This document shows, one piece after another, positions 42,389-50,131 of a DNA stretch of 64,000 nucleotides; positions within the stretch are counted from its first letter, which is position 1, and each line of letters begins with the position of its first letter. The stretch lies in contig JBMNQC010000003.1 in the NCBI GenBank assembly GCA_050943935.1, positions 1 through 64,000 of the forward strand, in the 5' to 3' direction. Below the pieces are notes generated by a model. The model searched no databases. It saw only the letters and a program-made list of their open reading frames with translations, and had not been told where the DNA came from. Position numbers and translations under genes: made by a program. This DNA comes from Heteroscillospira sp050943935 (GTDB lineage: Bacteria > Bacillota > Clostridia > Oscillospirales > Oscillospiraceae).

Positions 42389-42901
42389 ATGGGCGTTTTC
42401 AAAATCACAGCCTCCCGGCTCTCATGGCTGGGAGGCGCGGCGGACGACCCGGAGGACCGCTGCCTCCACGGTCTTGTCACCGTGAACATAGGCGGCGAGG
42501 TCTTTGAGGAATACGGCACGGTGAGCGCCACCGCCCTGTACCTGCTGAAAACCCTCACCGAGGATAAGCCCCTGGCCCGGGGCGTCATACAGATGATACC
42601 CTGCTGCGGCCACTTTCTGATAGCCAGCGACGACCTGAGTCATGTGGATATCAGCGGCTGCGACACCGGATTTGACTGGGCAACCGTCCATGACGGCGGC
42701 GAGGTGCGCCTTATTCTCCCCTCCGGCCGTGAGGAGAGAGTGGCATTAGCTGACTACCGTGAAGAGGTTTTCCGCTTCGCCGACGCCATAGAGGCTTTCT
42801 ACAAATCCTGCACCCCAAAAACCGCCCCCCAGGACGAATTTGACCGCCGCGGCTATACCGCCTTCTGGAACGAGTGGCGCCGCCGCAGAAACGCCAATTA
42901 A
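42389..42901 (+). CDS. conserved hypothetical protein coupled to iorAB
   Basis: 170 residues, no signal peptide or membrane helix. The N-terminal half (SRLSWLGGAADDPEDRCLHG and VSATALYLLKTLTEDKPL) looks like a compact alpha/beta domain with a CCGH motif near residue 70. The end is charged (EWRRRRNAN). I do not recognise a family. The start follows the iorB stop by 1 base and the operon terminator comes right after it, so it is translated with IorAB and may act on the same metabolites. Confidence 0.72.
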   Translation: MGVFKITASRLSWLGGAADDPEDRCLHGLVTVNIGGEVFEEYGTVSATALYLLKTLTEDKPLARGVIQMIPCCGHFLIASDDLSHVDISGCDTGFDWATVHDGGEVRLILPSGREERVALADYREEVFRFADAIEAFYKSCTPKTAPQDEFDRRGYTAFWNEWRRRRNAN

Positions 42902-42939
42902 ACAAACGACCGCCGCCCAAAAGGGCGGCGGTCGTTTGT
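42902..42939 (+). terminator. terminator of the ior operon
   Basis: Perfect 17-base-pair stem (42902-42918 with 42923-42939) around an AAAA loop, followed by TTGTATTTTT. The next gene converges from the right and may share it. Confidence 0.92.
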
Positions 42940-42977
42940 TTGTATTTTTAATCGTCGCAAAGCGACACTTCAACTTT

Positions 42978-44171
42978 TCACTCTTCGCTTATCTCCTCGT
43001 CCAGTATTCTTCCTATTTTTATACACGCACCCAGGAGAACTATGGTCTGCACATCGTGCAGCTTTCTGCCCAGGAGCTCCTCTATTTTGCTCAGACGGTA
43101 GCGGACGGTGTTTTTATGCACAAACAGCTCCTCAGCCGCCGTATTCAAATCAAAATTACAGTCAAAGCACTTCTCAAGCGTCTTATACAGGCAGGCGCCT
43201 CCTGCGGCATCGTATGCCAGAACAGGCCCGAGAGTCGCGTGGAACAGCTCCTCCAGCCGTTCCCTGTCGGGCATCTCCATAAGCAGGGCGTCCAGCCCCA
43301 GTCTGGAGTAGAGGCTCAGCTCACCGCGCCCCGCACAGCGCAGGGCCTGCCTCGCCTGGGTATAGCTTCGGCGCAGACCGGCGGCGGTGCCGCACGCCTT
43401 GCCCAGGCCCATACGCACGCCGCGGCTGAGCTGCCCGTCCGCGGTCTTTACTGCCCGCTCCAGCTTTTCCCTGAGTCTGGGGCTTTGGGCGCACAGAAAC
43501 ACCAGCATACCCGAGCCACGCTGCATAAGCATGACCTTAACTCCCGCGTCGGCAAAGGCCGATGAGGCCGCGGAATACAGCCTGCGCCGCAGCTGCAGGG
43601 CCTCGCGGGTGGACTCGGGCTCATCCTCCCCCGCTGCGGCCATTACTCCTATGACATACTCCCCCACTCCCTCCACGCCTGCTCCCGCCAGCAGCTCCGG
43701 CAGTTCTTCTCCGGGAGGCGTGCCGAAGAGTATCTCCTCCAGCAGAGTGGCTCTATTCGCGGCGGAGCGCTCGCTGTTAATAACAGCCCTGCCCACAGCC
43801 CGGGTGACGTCCACCAGCTTGTATTTCCACGGCAGCCGAAACAGCGGCAGCGCCAATTTGTCCGCAAGCTTTATAAGCTCCTCCGGTATTTCGGGAAAAT
43901 ACGGCCCTACATTTATTACTACTCCCGCCGCCTGCTTCTCGTTCAGTCTGGGAAAGGCCTCCAGCGCATCCTCCAGATGTCCGTCCAGGCCCTTTCCCGT
44001 AATGAAAACCAGCTCATGGCCGTTTATCCAGCGGTCCAGCTCGTGCATGGCGCCCACGCCATCGCCTATATGTATCCACAGGACCTCACGGCCAAGCCCG
44101 GTCATACCACCTATCAGTTCAAGTCCCTCGGCGTCTGGAAGCTTCAAAATCTCCGCGCAGCTTATTCCCAT
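42978..44171 (-). CDS. PucR-family transcriptional regulator
   Basis: 397 residues: an N-terminal PucR domain (about 5-120, LIGGMTGLGREVLWIHIGDG), a middle GGDEF-like section, and the C-terminal PucR helix-turn-helix from about 330 (NTAAEELFVHKNTVRYRLSK). Such proteins activate nitrogen-source and amino-acid genes. It is convergent with the ior operon and divergent from the BrnQ-type carrier, the natural target. The effector is unknown. Confidence 0.9.
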   Translation of the reverse strand: MGISCAEILKLPDAEGLELIGGMTGLGREVLWIHIGDGVGAMHELDRWINGHELVFITGKGLDGHLEDALEAFPRLNEKQAAGVVINVGPYFPEIPEELIKLADKLALPLFRLPWKYKLVDVTRAVGRAVINSERSAANRATLLEEILFGTPPGEELPELLAGAGVEGVGEYVIGVMAAAGEDEPESTREALQLRRRLYSAASSAFADAGVKVMLMQRGSGMLVFLCAQSPRLREKLERAVKTADGQLSRGVRMGLGKACGTAAGLRRSYTQARQALRCAGRGELSLYSRLGLDALLMEMPDRERLEELFHATLGPVLAYDAAGGACLYKTLEKCFDCNFDLNTAAEELFVHKNTVRYRLSKIEELLGRKLHDVQTIVLLGACIKIGRILDEEISEE

Positions 44172-44227
44172 ACATACGCGCCTCCCCGTGCTGTATTATA
44201 AAACAATTATATTTGTTTTTTAGTATA

Positions 44228-44256
44228 AAGACAATACAGAGCCGCCTGTATATAAT
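44228..44256 (+). promoter_or_regulatory. candidate regulated promoter of the BrnQ-type gene
   Basis: AAGACA (44228-44233), 17 bases, TATAAT (44251-44256). The spacer contains ATACAG-N6-CTGTAT (44234-44251), an inverted repeat placed between the -35 and -10, as expected for an operator of the adjacent PucR-type regulator. The rest of the 239-base divergent region is AT-rich and holds no gene. Confidence 0.4.
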
Positions 44257-44410
44257 CAAATTGTAAAGAACTTAGCAGACTCCCAGCATGATTTAGTATA
44301 ATTTCAACAACTTATTTCGTCGTACTCCGCCAAAAGGCCAGAGCAAGTATTTTCCATTTTGTCGTCAAAGAGGTCATACCGGTATTTTCAAATTAAAAGG
44401 AGCGACTGTT

Positions 44411-45766
44411 ATGAAAGGTGACATCTCCGCCAAAAAGCTGTTCATTATGGGCGGCGCCCTGTTCTCCATGCATTTCGGCGCATCCTGTATGCTGTACCCT
44501 GTCAACTGGGGCAAGGAGAGCGGCAGCGCCGTGCTCATAGCCTTCCTGGGTATACTCATAACAGGCCTGCTGCTGCCCATGCTGGCCTATGTGGCCCTGT
44601 CCCGCGGCGGCGGCAACTTCCGTCAGATAACCTGCCGCTTCTCCCCCCGCTTCGGCTCCTTCTTCTGCCTGGGCACCGTGATACTTCTTGGTCCCCTATT
44701 CGTGGTGCCCCGAATGAGCGCGGCCTCCTGGGACGCCATTATGCAGTTCACCGGCTGGCACACGGACAGCAAGCTGCCCATAATGCTCTTTAACTGCGCC
44801 TACTACGCCCTGACCTACTGGTTTGTCTCCAGCAAATCCAAGACCATGGATAAAATAGGCAATATACTGTTCCCCGTGCTGATAGTCATCGTAAGCGCCG
44901 TTATAATCAAAGGCATAGCAACTCCCATTTCCGACACCTGGGCGGAGCCCAGCTACACCGAGCCTCCCTTCATCTACGGCTTTCTGGAGGGCTACGCCAC
45001 CGCCGATCTGCTGTGCTCCATGCTCTTTGGTCTGGTCATAGTCTCGGGACTGAAAAACGCGGGAGTTCCCGCCAGCAGGCAGAATATAAGCGTTGTCAAG
45101 GTCGGCCTGGTGGGCATGGGCCTTTTGTCCCTCACCCATTTCGGCCATATGATAGTTGGCGCCAACACCGGCGGCACCATAAACCTCTCCTACGCGCAGC
45201 TGTATACCGAGGTGGTGCGCGCCCTGTGGGGCAACGTGGGCGGCATATTCTTCTCCATAGCCCTGGTGGCGGCCGCTCTCACCACCGCCGTGGGACTCAC
45301 CGGCTCCACCGCCGAATACATGGAGGAGGCCACCGGAGGGCGCTGCTCCTATAAGGCTGCGGCAATAGCCACCTGCGCGGTCAGTATTGTGATATCCGCC
45401 GTGGGGCTGGACTCCATCATCACCCTTATCACCCCTCTGCTGGACGCATTTTATCCCGGAGCCATAGTCATAGTGCTCTACTATGTGTTCATGCCCCGCT
45501 TCAACGAAAAGAGCCGCCTGTACGCCCTGGCCTTCGCCTTTTACGGCGCAACCCTCAGCGGTGTTCTGGATGTATGCGCCGCCTACTGCCGCATTTTGGG
45601 ACTGAAGGCTCCGGGCTTTCTGGCTTTTTACAATATGCTCCCCTGGAGCGAGCACAAGCTCACCTGGGTGTTCCTGGCCGTTGTGTGCTATCTCCTGGGC
45701 CTGCTGCTCTATCACGCCAAACGCAGATCCGCCCGCGCCGGAACTCCGAAAACCATAGCAATATAA
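44411..45766 (+). CDS. branched-chain amino acid carrier, BrnQ (LIVCS) family
   Basis: 451 residues with about 12 hydrophobic helices. Features of the LIVCS family: LFIMGGALFSMHFGASCMLY at the N-terminus, where most members have GxxLFFGAGNL(I/L)FP, and IALVAAALTTAVGLTGSTAE in the second half. BrnQ proteins import Leu, Ile and Val with Na+ or H+. The N-terminal motif is divergent, so the substrate may differ. The neighbouring PucR gene and the ior operon suggest amino-acid uptake for 2-oxoacid oxidation. Confidence 0.82.
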   Translation: MKGDISAKKLFIMGGALFSMHFGASCMLYPVNWGKESGSAVLIAFLGILITGLLLPMLAYVALSRGGGNFRQITCRFSPRFGSFFCLGTVILLGPLFVVPRMSAASWDAIMQFTGWHTDSKLPIMLFNCAYYALTYWFVSSKSKTMDKIGNILFPVLIVIVSAVIIKGIATPISDTWAEPSYTEPPFIYGFLEGYATADLLCSMLFGLVIVSGLKNAGVPASRQNISVVKVGLVGMGLLSLTHFGHMIVGANTGGTINLSYAQLYTEVVRALWGNVGGIFFSIALVAAALTTAVGLTGSTAEYMEEATGGRCSYKAAAIATCAVSIVISAVGLDSIITLITPLLDAFYPGAIVIVLYYVFMPRFNEKSRLYALAFAFYGATLSGVLDVCAAYCRILGLKAPGFLAFYNMLPWSEHKLTWVFLAVVCYLLGLLLYHAKRRSARAGTPKTIAI

Positions 45767-45789
45767 AAAGCACCGCCTGACAGCAACGC

Positions 45790-46424
45790 GTAAGAGCCTC
45801 CCCTGTGTAAGAAGTGGGGTTTAAGCTTAAAGCTAATTCGAAGCGTGTAGGGGCGCGCAATGTGCGCCTACGTTCTTATTCGCCCGGGTGCGGCAGTAAA
45901 ATAGGTCTGTCCTGCGGGGCGGGTTCTGAAACCCATTTCTTTAAAGAAACGGGTTTCAGACTTCCCAAAGAACTTGCCTAAGTCGTATACTCTTTTGGGC
46001 CTCGCCGACGCGCACAACGCGCTCGTGCGACGGTGGATGCAAGCCTTGGCCTGAGTCTGGGTGCAGTGCTGCCGGGTGAGCTTCACGCTGAAACCTACTG
46101 CCCAATTCCATCGATTCAGGCGCGATTTGGTGGCACTCACACTTCGCCATTTGAATGAGTGAGCTTTAGCTCACGAATGGCCCATGGCGAACCGTCAGTT
46201 TCTTTGGCGGGCGACACCGTTTCTTTCTGAAAGAAATGGGGTCGCACTACGCAGTCCGCAGACTGCGCCCCGTACTCCTGTGCCAGATCATGCAGGCGCG
46301 CAATGCGCGCCCCTACACGTCAAAGCCTCCCCTGTGTAAGGGGAGGTGCCCCGCAGGGGCGGAGGGGTTGTCAATCCCTCAGTCAGCTTCGCTGACAGCT
46401 CCCTTTGCACAAGGGAGCCTTAGA
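45790..46424. repeat. cluster of palindromic intergenic repeats, non-coding
   Basis: A 726-base gene-free stretch. It holds (1) a near-perfect stem TCTGAAACCC / GGGTTTCAGA with an AT-rich centre at 45925-45960; (2) two inverted copies of a GTAGGGGCGCGC-type palindrome at 45847-45871 and 46291-46316; (3) a broken copy of GCCTCCCCTGTGTAAG at 45795-45811 and a full composite at 46322-46424, where GCCTCCCCTGTG... and ...CAAGGGAGCC form the ends. Short frames on the minus strand (for example 45868-46140) are of poor coding quality. It resembles MITE-like repeats that I associate with Oscillospiraceae. Confidence 0.75.
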
Positions 46425-46436
46425 TCCACAAAAAGA

Positions 46437-46473
46437 AAAGGTCGGGTATCTGTCTTTCAGATACCCGACCTTT
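46437..46473. terminator. terminator after NhaC-family gene
   Basis: A 16-base-pair perfect stem (46437-46452 with 46458-46473) around a 5-base loop. On the minus strand the preceding gene ends 20 bases upstream, and A/T tracts flank the stem on both sides. Confidence 0.85.
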
Positions 46474-46492
46474 AACTTGTTTCATTATTTAA

Positions 46493-48124
46493 CTATGCGC
46501 GCTTTGCGTTCATGCTGCGCAGGACGAAGAGCACGCCCACGGTAAGCACGGCGCCGACGGCGACGCAGATGACGGCATTCTGAACGAAGCCCGCCAGGAT
46601 ATAGGTCACAAAGCTGACGGCAGCCACGGTGATGGCGTAAGGCAGCTGAGTGGAGACGTGATTAACATGCTCGCACTGGGCGCCGGCGGAGGCCATAATG
46701 GTGGTGTCGGAAATGGGAGAGCAGTGGTCTCCGCAGACGGCGCCTGCGCAGCAGGCGGAGATGCCTATGGTGAGCAGGGTGCTGTCAGCGGGGAAGATAG
46801 CGGTGACAATGGGGATAAGAATACCAAAGGTACCCCAGCTGGTGCCGGAGGCAAAGGCCAGTATGCAGGCCACGATGAAAATAACGGCGGGGAGCATGCT
46901 GTAGAGGCTCTGGCTGGCGCCCATCATCAGGTCGTGGACATACACATCGGCGCCCAGTCCGCTGGTCATGGTCTTCAGGCTGACGGCCATAACAAGGATG
47001 GTGATGGGGGGAACCATGGCTATGAAGCCCTTGGGCACGCAGGCCATGGCCTCCTTGAAGGTGAGCACGCGGCGGGCAACCAGATAAGCCACGATGACGA
47101 CCAGGGCTATGATAGCGCCCCAGGGCAGGCCGACGAAGGCGTCGGTATTGCCGAACGCGCCTACGAAGTCGCCGGCGAAGTCGGTGCCGCCCCACCAGTC
47201 AGTACCGAAGAAGCCGCCGACATAGATCATGCCGATAACGCAGGTAACTATAAGCACCAGCACGGGGAATACCAGGTCAACGACCTTGCCCTTGGGATTG
47301 CCTTCCTCTTCCTCGGAGCCGGCGATTCCGCTTAGCTCTCCTGTAGCCTGTGCGGCCTCCTCAAAGGCGCGCATGGGGCCGTAATCGAACTTCATGCAGG
47401 CCATAGCTATGACGAACACGAAGGTCAGCAGAGAGTAGAAGTTGTAGGGGATGGCGCTGATGAACAGCTGGATTCCGCTGATGCCGGTATCCAGGTCTGC
47501 GGCCACGCCGGAGACGGCGGCTGCCCAGGAGGAGATGGGGGCAATCATGCAGATGGGAGCCGCGGTGGCGTCAATGAGATAGGCCAGCTTCACGCGGGAG
47601 ATACGGTGGCCGTCGGTGACAGGGCGCATGACGGAGCCAACGGTGAGGCAGTTGAAATAGTCGTCGATGAAGATGAGCACGCCCAGCGCAAAGGTGGCCA
47701 GCATGGCGCCAACGCGGGACTTGATGTTCTTCTGTGCCCAGCGGCCAAAAGCTGCGCTGCCGCCGGAGGCGTTGACCAGAGCTACGATAATTCCCAGCAG
47801 GACCAGGAACAGGAAAATACCTGCGTTGTCGGCAATAGCGGTGACGAGGCCGGCGTCCAGCAGAGTGTTCAGAGTGGCCACAGGGGAGAAGTTGCAGTAG
47901 AACAGGGCGCCCACCACAATACCGATAAACAGGGAGGAATATGCCTCCTTGGTGATGAGGGCCAAGACTATGGCAACCAGAGGCGGAACCAAAGCCCAAA
48001 AGCTGGCGTACATATTGCTGACCGGAGCTTCCTCACCATCGGCAGCAAAAGCGCTGACGGACAGCAGGCAGACCAGCACCGCTATCAGCAGTATGCTGAC
48101 AAGCGCGCGATTGTGTCTTTTCAT
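46493..48124 (-). CDS. NhaC-superfamily antiporter-type transporter, probable lysine transporter (LysW-like)
   Basis: 543 residues: signal-like first helix, then about 11 further membrane helices with NhaC-family features (LGVLIFIDDYFNCLTVGSVM, CAGAVCGDHCSPISDTTIMA). Annotated by homology this would be a Na+/H+ antiporter. However, a complete lysine riboswitch with terminator precedes it, and members of this superfamily under lysine control have been proposed as lysine transporters (LysW). I therefore favour lysine import. The ATG at 48124 is set by AAGGAG; a 20-codon upstream extension lacks support. Experiment would be needed to exclude cation exchange. Confidence 0.88.
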   Translation of the reverse strand: MKRHNRALVSILLIAVLVCLLSVSAFAADGEEAPVSNMYASFWALVPPLVAIVLALITKEAYSSLFIGIVVGALFYCNFSPVATLNTLLDAGLVTAIADNAGIFLFLVLLGIIVALVNASGGSAAFGRWAQKNIKSRVGAMLATFALGVLIFIDDYFNCLTVGSVMRPVTDGHRISRVKLAYLIDATAAPICMIAPISSWAAAVSGVAADLDTGISGIQLFISAIPYNFYSLLTFVFVIAMACMKFDYGPMRAFEEAAQATGELSGIAGSEEEEGNPKGKVVDLVFPVLVLIVTCVIGMIYVGGFFGTDWWGGTDFAGDFVGAFGNTDAFVGLPWGAIIALVVIVAYLVARRVLTFKEAMACVPKGFIAMVPPITILVMAVSLKTMTSGLGADVYVHDLMMGASQSLYSMLPAVIFIVACILAFASGTSWGTFGILIPIVTAIFPADSTLLTIGISACCAGAVCGDHCSPISDTTIMASAGAQCEHVNHVSTQLPYAITVAAVSFVTYILAGFVQNAVICVAVGAVLTVGVLFVLRSMNAKRA

Positions 48125-48172
48125 TTTTCTTTCTCCTTTTCTTTTCACGAGGGACACGTCCGGCCGGGCAAC

Positions 48173-48209
48173 AAAAAAAGCCATGGCCAGCGGTTTGCTG
48201 ACGCATGAC
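48173..48209 (-). terminator. riboswitch-controlled intrinsic terminator
   Basis: On the minus strand GTCATG-c-GTCAGC pairs with GCTGGC-CATGGC (12 pairs, one bulge, one G-U pair) around AAACC, followed by seven T. It lies between the lysine aptamer and the start codon, the place expected for an off-switch: when lysine is bound the stem forms and transcription stops. A second small hairpin, ATACCCC / GGGGTAT, lies at 48216-48234. Confidence 0.85.
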
Positions 48210-48230
48210 TGCTAATACCCCTGCGCGGGG

Positions 48231-48415
48231 TATATCTTGCCTACATGACAGCGCTCCACTTGCGTGACAGTCCGGCGGATATTCTCCGACGGCCCAGCAG
48301 ACACCGCGCCGGACAGCGCACAGTCTCCGCTTCGGCGGCAGCCCCTTTCGCTTCCCGGATGTCCGTCCCTGGGAGTGGAATCCTACTCTTGGCGTGCCGC
48401 GCCTCTATCAATTTG
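48231..48415 (-). ncRNA. lysine riboswitch (L box)
   Basis: On the minus strand, from 48415: ATAGAGGCGCG, then AAGAGTAGG, GAAGCGAAAGGGG, GCCGCCGAAGC, TGCTGGGCCGTCGG and finally GCTGTCATG. These match, in order, the conserved blocks of the lysine aptamer as I know it from Bacillus lysC (AGAGGTGCG, AAGAGTA, GAAAGGGG, GCCGAAGC, TGCTGGCCG, GCTGTCA). Length of about 185 bases fits. It lies between a consensus promoter and a terminator and controls the NhaC-family gene. Confidence 0.92.
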
Positions 48416-48425
48416 CTTGAACCCT

Positions 48426-48453
48426 ATTATATGCTCAAAAAAATGTTTGTCAA
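48426..48453 (-). promoter_or_regulatory. promoter of the lysine riboswitch and transporter
   Basis: On the minus strand TTGACA (48453-48448), 16 bases, TATAAT (48431-48426): both boxes are perfect. Predicted transcription starts a few bases before the aptamer. Confidence 0.88.
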
Positions 48454-48563
48454 GGCATTTGTTCAAAAAGTGTTAATATTTCCGAAAAGGCGCTGTACAG
48501 GACGCTTTTTCGAGCTTTTTCTATAAATCGGAGTGTTAAAATAGCAAAAAGCAGGAGGACAGC

Positions 48564-49271
48564 ATGAAAGATTTTTTTATGTTCCAAAGCCTTACTCCGG
48601 CCCCCCATTTTTCTCCTGAACATATAATGTGGCTGACCGGAGCTGCGGGACTTGTGCTCTGGGTATATTATATGGGTTCCATCGGCTACCCGGCGCGGCG
48701 CTCCGTGGGACAGGTGCTGCTTATATGCGAAGCATCCAGGGTGCTGGCTCTGTTTTTTGCCGGAGAGCTTGACAGGGGCTTTCTGCCTCTGCATCTCTGC
48801 GGCGCCGCGGTATATGCCTGCACCTTTCACTCAGCTGCCGGAGGAGCGCTGCTGGGAGAGCTTATATACTCCACCCTCGCGCCGGGAGCGCTTATTGCTC
48901 TGCTTTTTCCCGACTGGCTGCGGTATTCGCCAAAAAGCTTTATATACCTCAGCTCTTTCGGCATACACATACTGATATGCGCCTACGGTACAGCTCTGCT
49001 GGCAGAGGGATTTCGGCCTCAGCGCAGACGTCTGGGAAAGTGCCTCCTATGCCTTGTTTTATACGCCATGGCTGTGGCCGTGTTGGACAAGCTGCTGGAT
49101 GTAAACTATCTCTTTCTGGCCCAGCCCGCTCCCGGCTCTCCCCTTGAATGGGCCGCCGGTTTTCTCCCCTGGCACGGACTTATCTATCCCCCCGCCCTGG
49201 CCGCCATATGGATGCTGCTGTATAATCCCTGGGTGCTGAGGAGGATAGGGAATAAACCTTTACTCCCCTAA
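48564..49271 (+). CDS. YwaF / TIGR02206-family membrane protein
   Basis: 235 residues with about six or seven membrane helices. Family signatures are LPLHLCGAAVYACTF near residue 75 and DVNYLFLAQPAPGSPLEW near 175. The function of the family is not known to me. GGAGG precedes the ATG at 48564. It is a single gene with its own terminator, divergent from the lysine transporter. Confidence 0.85.
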   Translation: MKDFFMFQSLTPAPHFSPEHIMWLTGAAGLVLWVYYMGSIGYPARRSVGQVLLICEASRVLALFFAGELDRGFLPLHLCGAAVYACTFHSAAGGALLGELIYSTLAPGALIALLFPDWLRYSPKSFIYLSSFGIHILICAYGTALLAEGFRPQRRRLGKCLLCLVLYAMAVAVLDKLLDVNYLFLAQPAPGSPLEWAAGFLPWHGLIYPPALAAIWMLLYNPWVLRRIGNKPLLP

Positions 49272-49305
49272 CCTAGAAACAACTTTACCAAAATGAGCAT
49301 ACACG

Positions 49306-49334
49306 AACCCGGCCCTGCTTTGCAGGGCCGGGTT
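49306..49334 (+). terminator. intrinsic terminator after YwaF-type gene
   Basis: Stem AACCCGGCCCTGC / GCAGGGCCGGGTT with a TTT loop, followed by T. Confidence 0.9.
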
Positions 49335-49372
49335 TGCTGCTTAAAGAAAAATATTTAATTTTTCTTTCTCTC

Positions 49373-49400
49373 TGCAACATTTTTCTTTGCTTGTTTGTAT
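49373..49400 (+). promoter_or_regulatory. candidate ECF-type promoter of the DUF4358-MBOAT-DHHW operon
   Basis: TGCAAC (49373-49378) and GTAT (49397-49400), 18 bases apart, 57 bases before the start codon. The -35 contains the AAC typical of ECF sigma factors. The same elements with the same spacing precede the LysM gene. A further palindrome, GATATAGAGAG / CTCTCTATATC, lies between this site and the ATG. Confidence 0.5.
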
Positions 49401-49456
49401 CCAGATATAGAGAGATAAATTCTCTCTATATCACAAACAACTTTGGAGGACTTACA

Positions 49457-50128
49457 ATGAACATCAAAAAAGTGCTTACCCTGGGCCTGTGCGCTGCCAT
49501 GGCCCTTTCCCTGGCCGCCTGCGGCAGCAAAGGAAAAACCGATCCCACCCCCGAGCCGAGCGATAAGCCCAATACCGAGACCGTCACCACCCCCGACGAC
49601 ATCCAGAAGGCCATCAAGGACGCCCTGGGCGAGGGCTGGCTGTGCGACGCAGAGATGGAGAAGGACATGGTGCTGGGCTATTACGGCCTGGATGGAGAGC
49701 AGGTGGAGGCCATCGCAGCCGCCGAAAACAGCAACGGCAGTCTGAACATCGACCGGGTGGTGATCCTCCAGGTCAAGGAGGGCTATGCCGGGGATGCCAT
49801 CAAGGCGCTAAACGGCGGCTTTGACCAAAGTGCCAGCTACTCCCAGATGTACGGCTTCGACGTCCAGAAAATGCTGGGGACCCGGCTCTATCAGAACGGC
49901 AATTACATCGCCCTGATTACCGCCGGAGCGAACGGTGGAGAATTGTCCGAGGAGGAGGCCGCCAAGCTGTCCAACGATGAGTACGCCAAGATCGACCAGG
50001 CGTGGAAGGGTATCTTCGGCAGCGTGCCTGAGAACCAGATAATCATTCCCGAGGAGAAGGAGAACAGCGGTCTGATCATCGACGAGCCTGCGGACGGCGA
50101 CGGCGGGATCATGGTCGGAGGCCGATAA
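49457..50128 (+). CDS. DUF4358-domain lipoprotein
   Basis: 223 residues. Lipoprotein signal peptide with lipobox LSLAAC (Cys22), a Thr/Pro/Glu-rich linker to about 45, then a DUF4358 domain (about 48-170: KDMVLGYYGLDGEQVEAIAA; QVKEGYAGDAIKALNGGFDQ; LYQNGNYIALITAG). It should sit on the outer face of the membrane. The function of DUF4358 is unknown. It starts the operon, with AGGA before the ATG, and ends 3 bases before the MBOAT gene. The same domain is fused to a DHHW domain in the protein at 58952-60823, which strongly links it to acyl transfer. Confidence 0.85.
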   Translation: MNIKKVLTLGLCAAMALSLAACGSKGKTDPTPEPSDKPNTETVTTPDDIQKAIKDALGEGWLCDAEMEKDMVLGYYGLDGEQVEAIAAAENSNGSLNIDRVVILQVKEGYAGDAIKALNGGFDQSASYSQMYGFDVQKMLGTRLYQNGNYIALITAGANGGELSEEEAAKLSNDEYAKIDQAWKGIFGSVPENQIIIPEEKENSGLIIDEPADGDGGIMVGGR

Positions 50129-50131
50129 GCT

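Noticed and set aside
45868..46150. Minus-strand frames of 64-90 codons in the repeat region
   Set aside because: They cover palindromic repeat sequence, have no ribosome site and read like translated non-coding DNA, though such frames are often deposited as hypothetical proteins.
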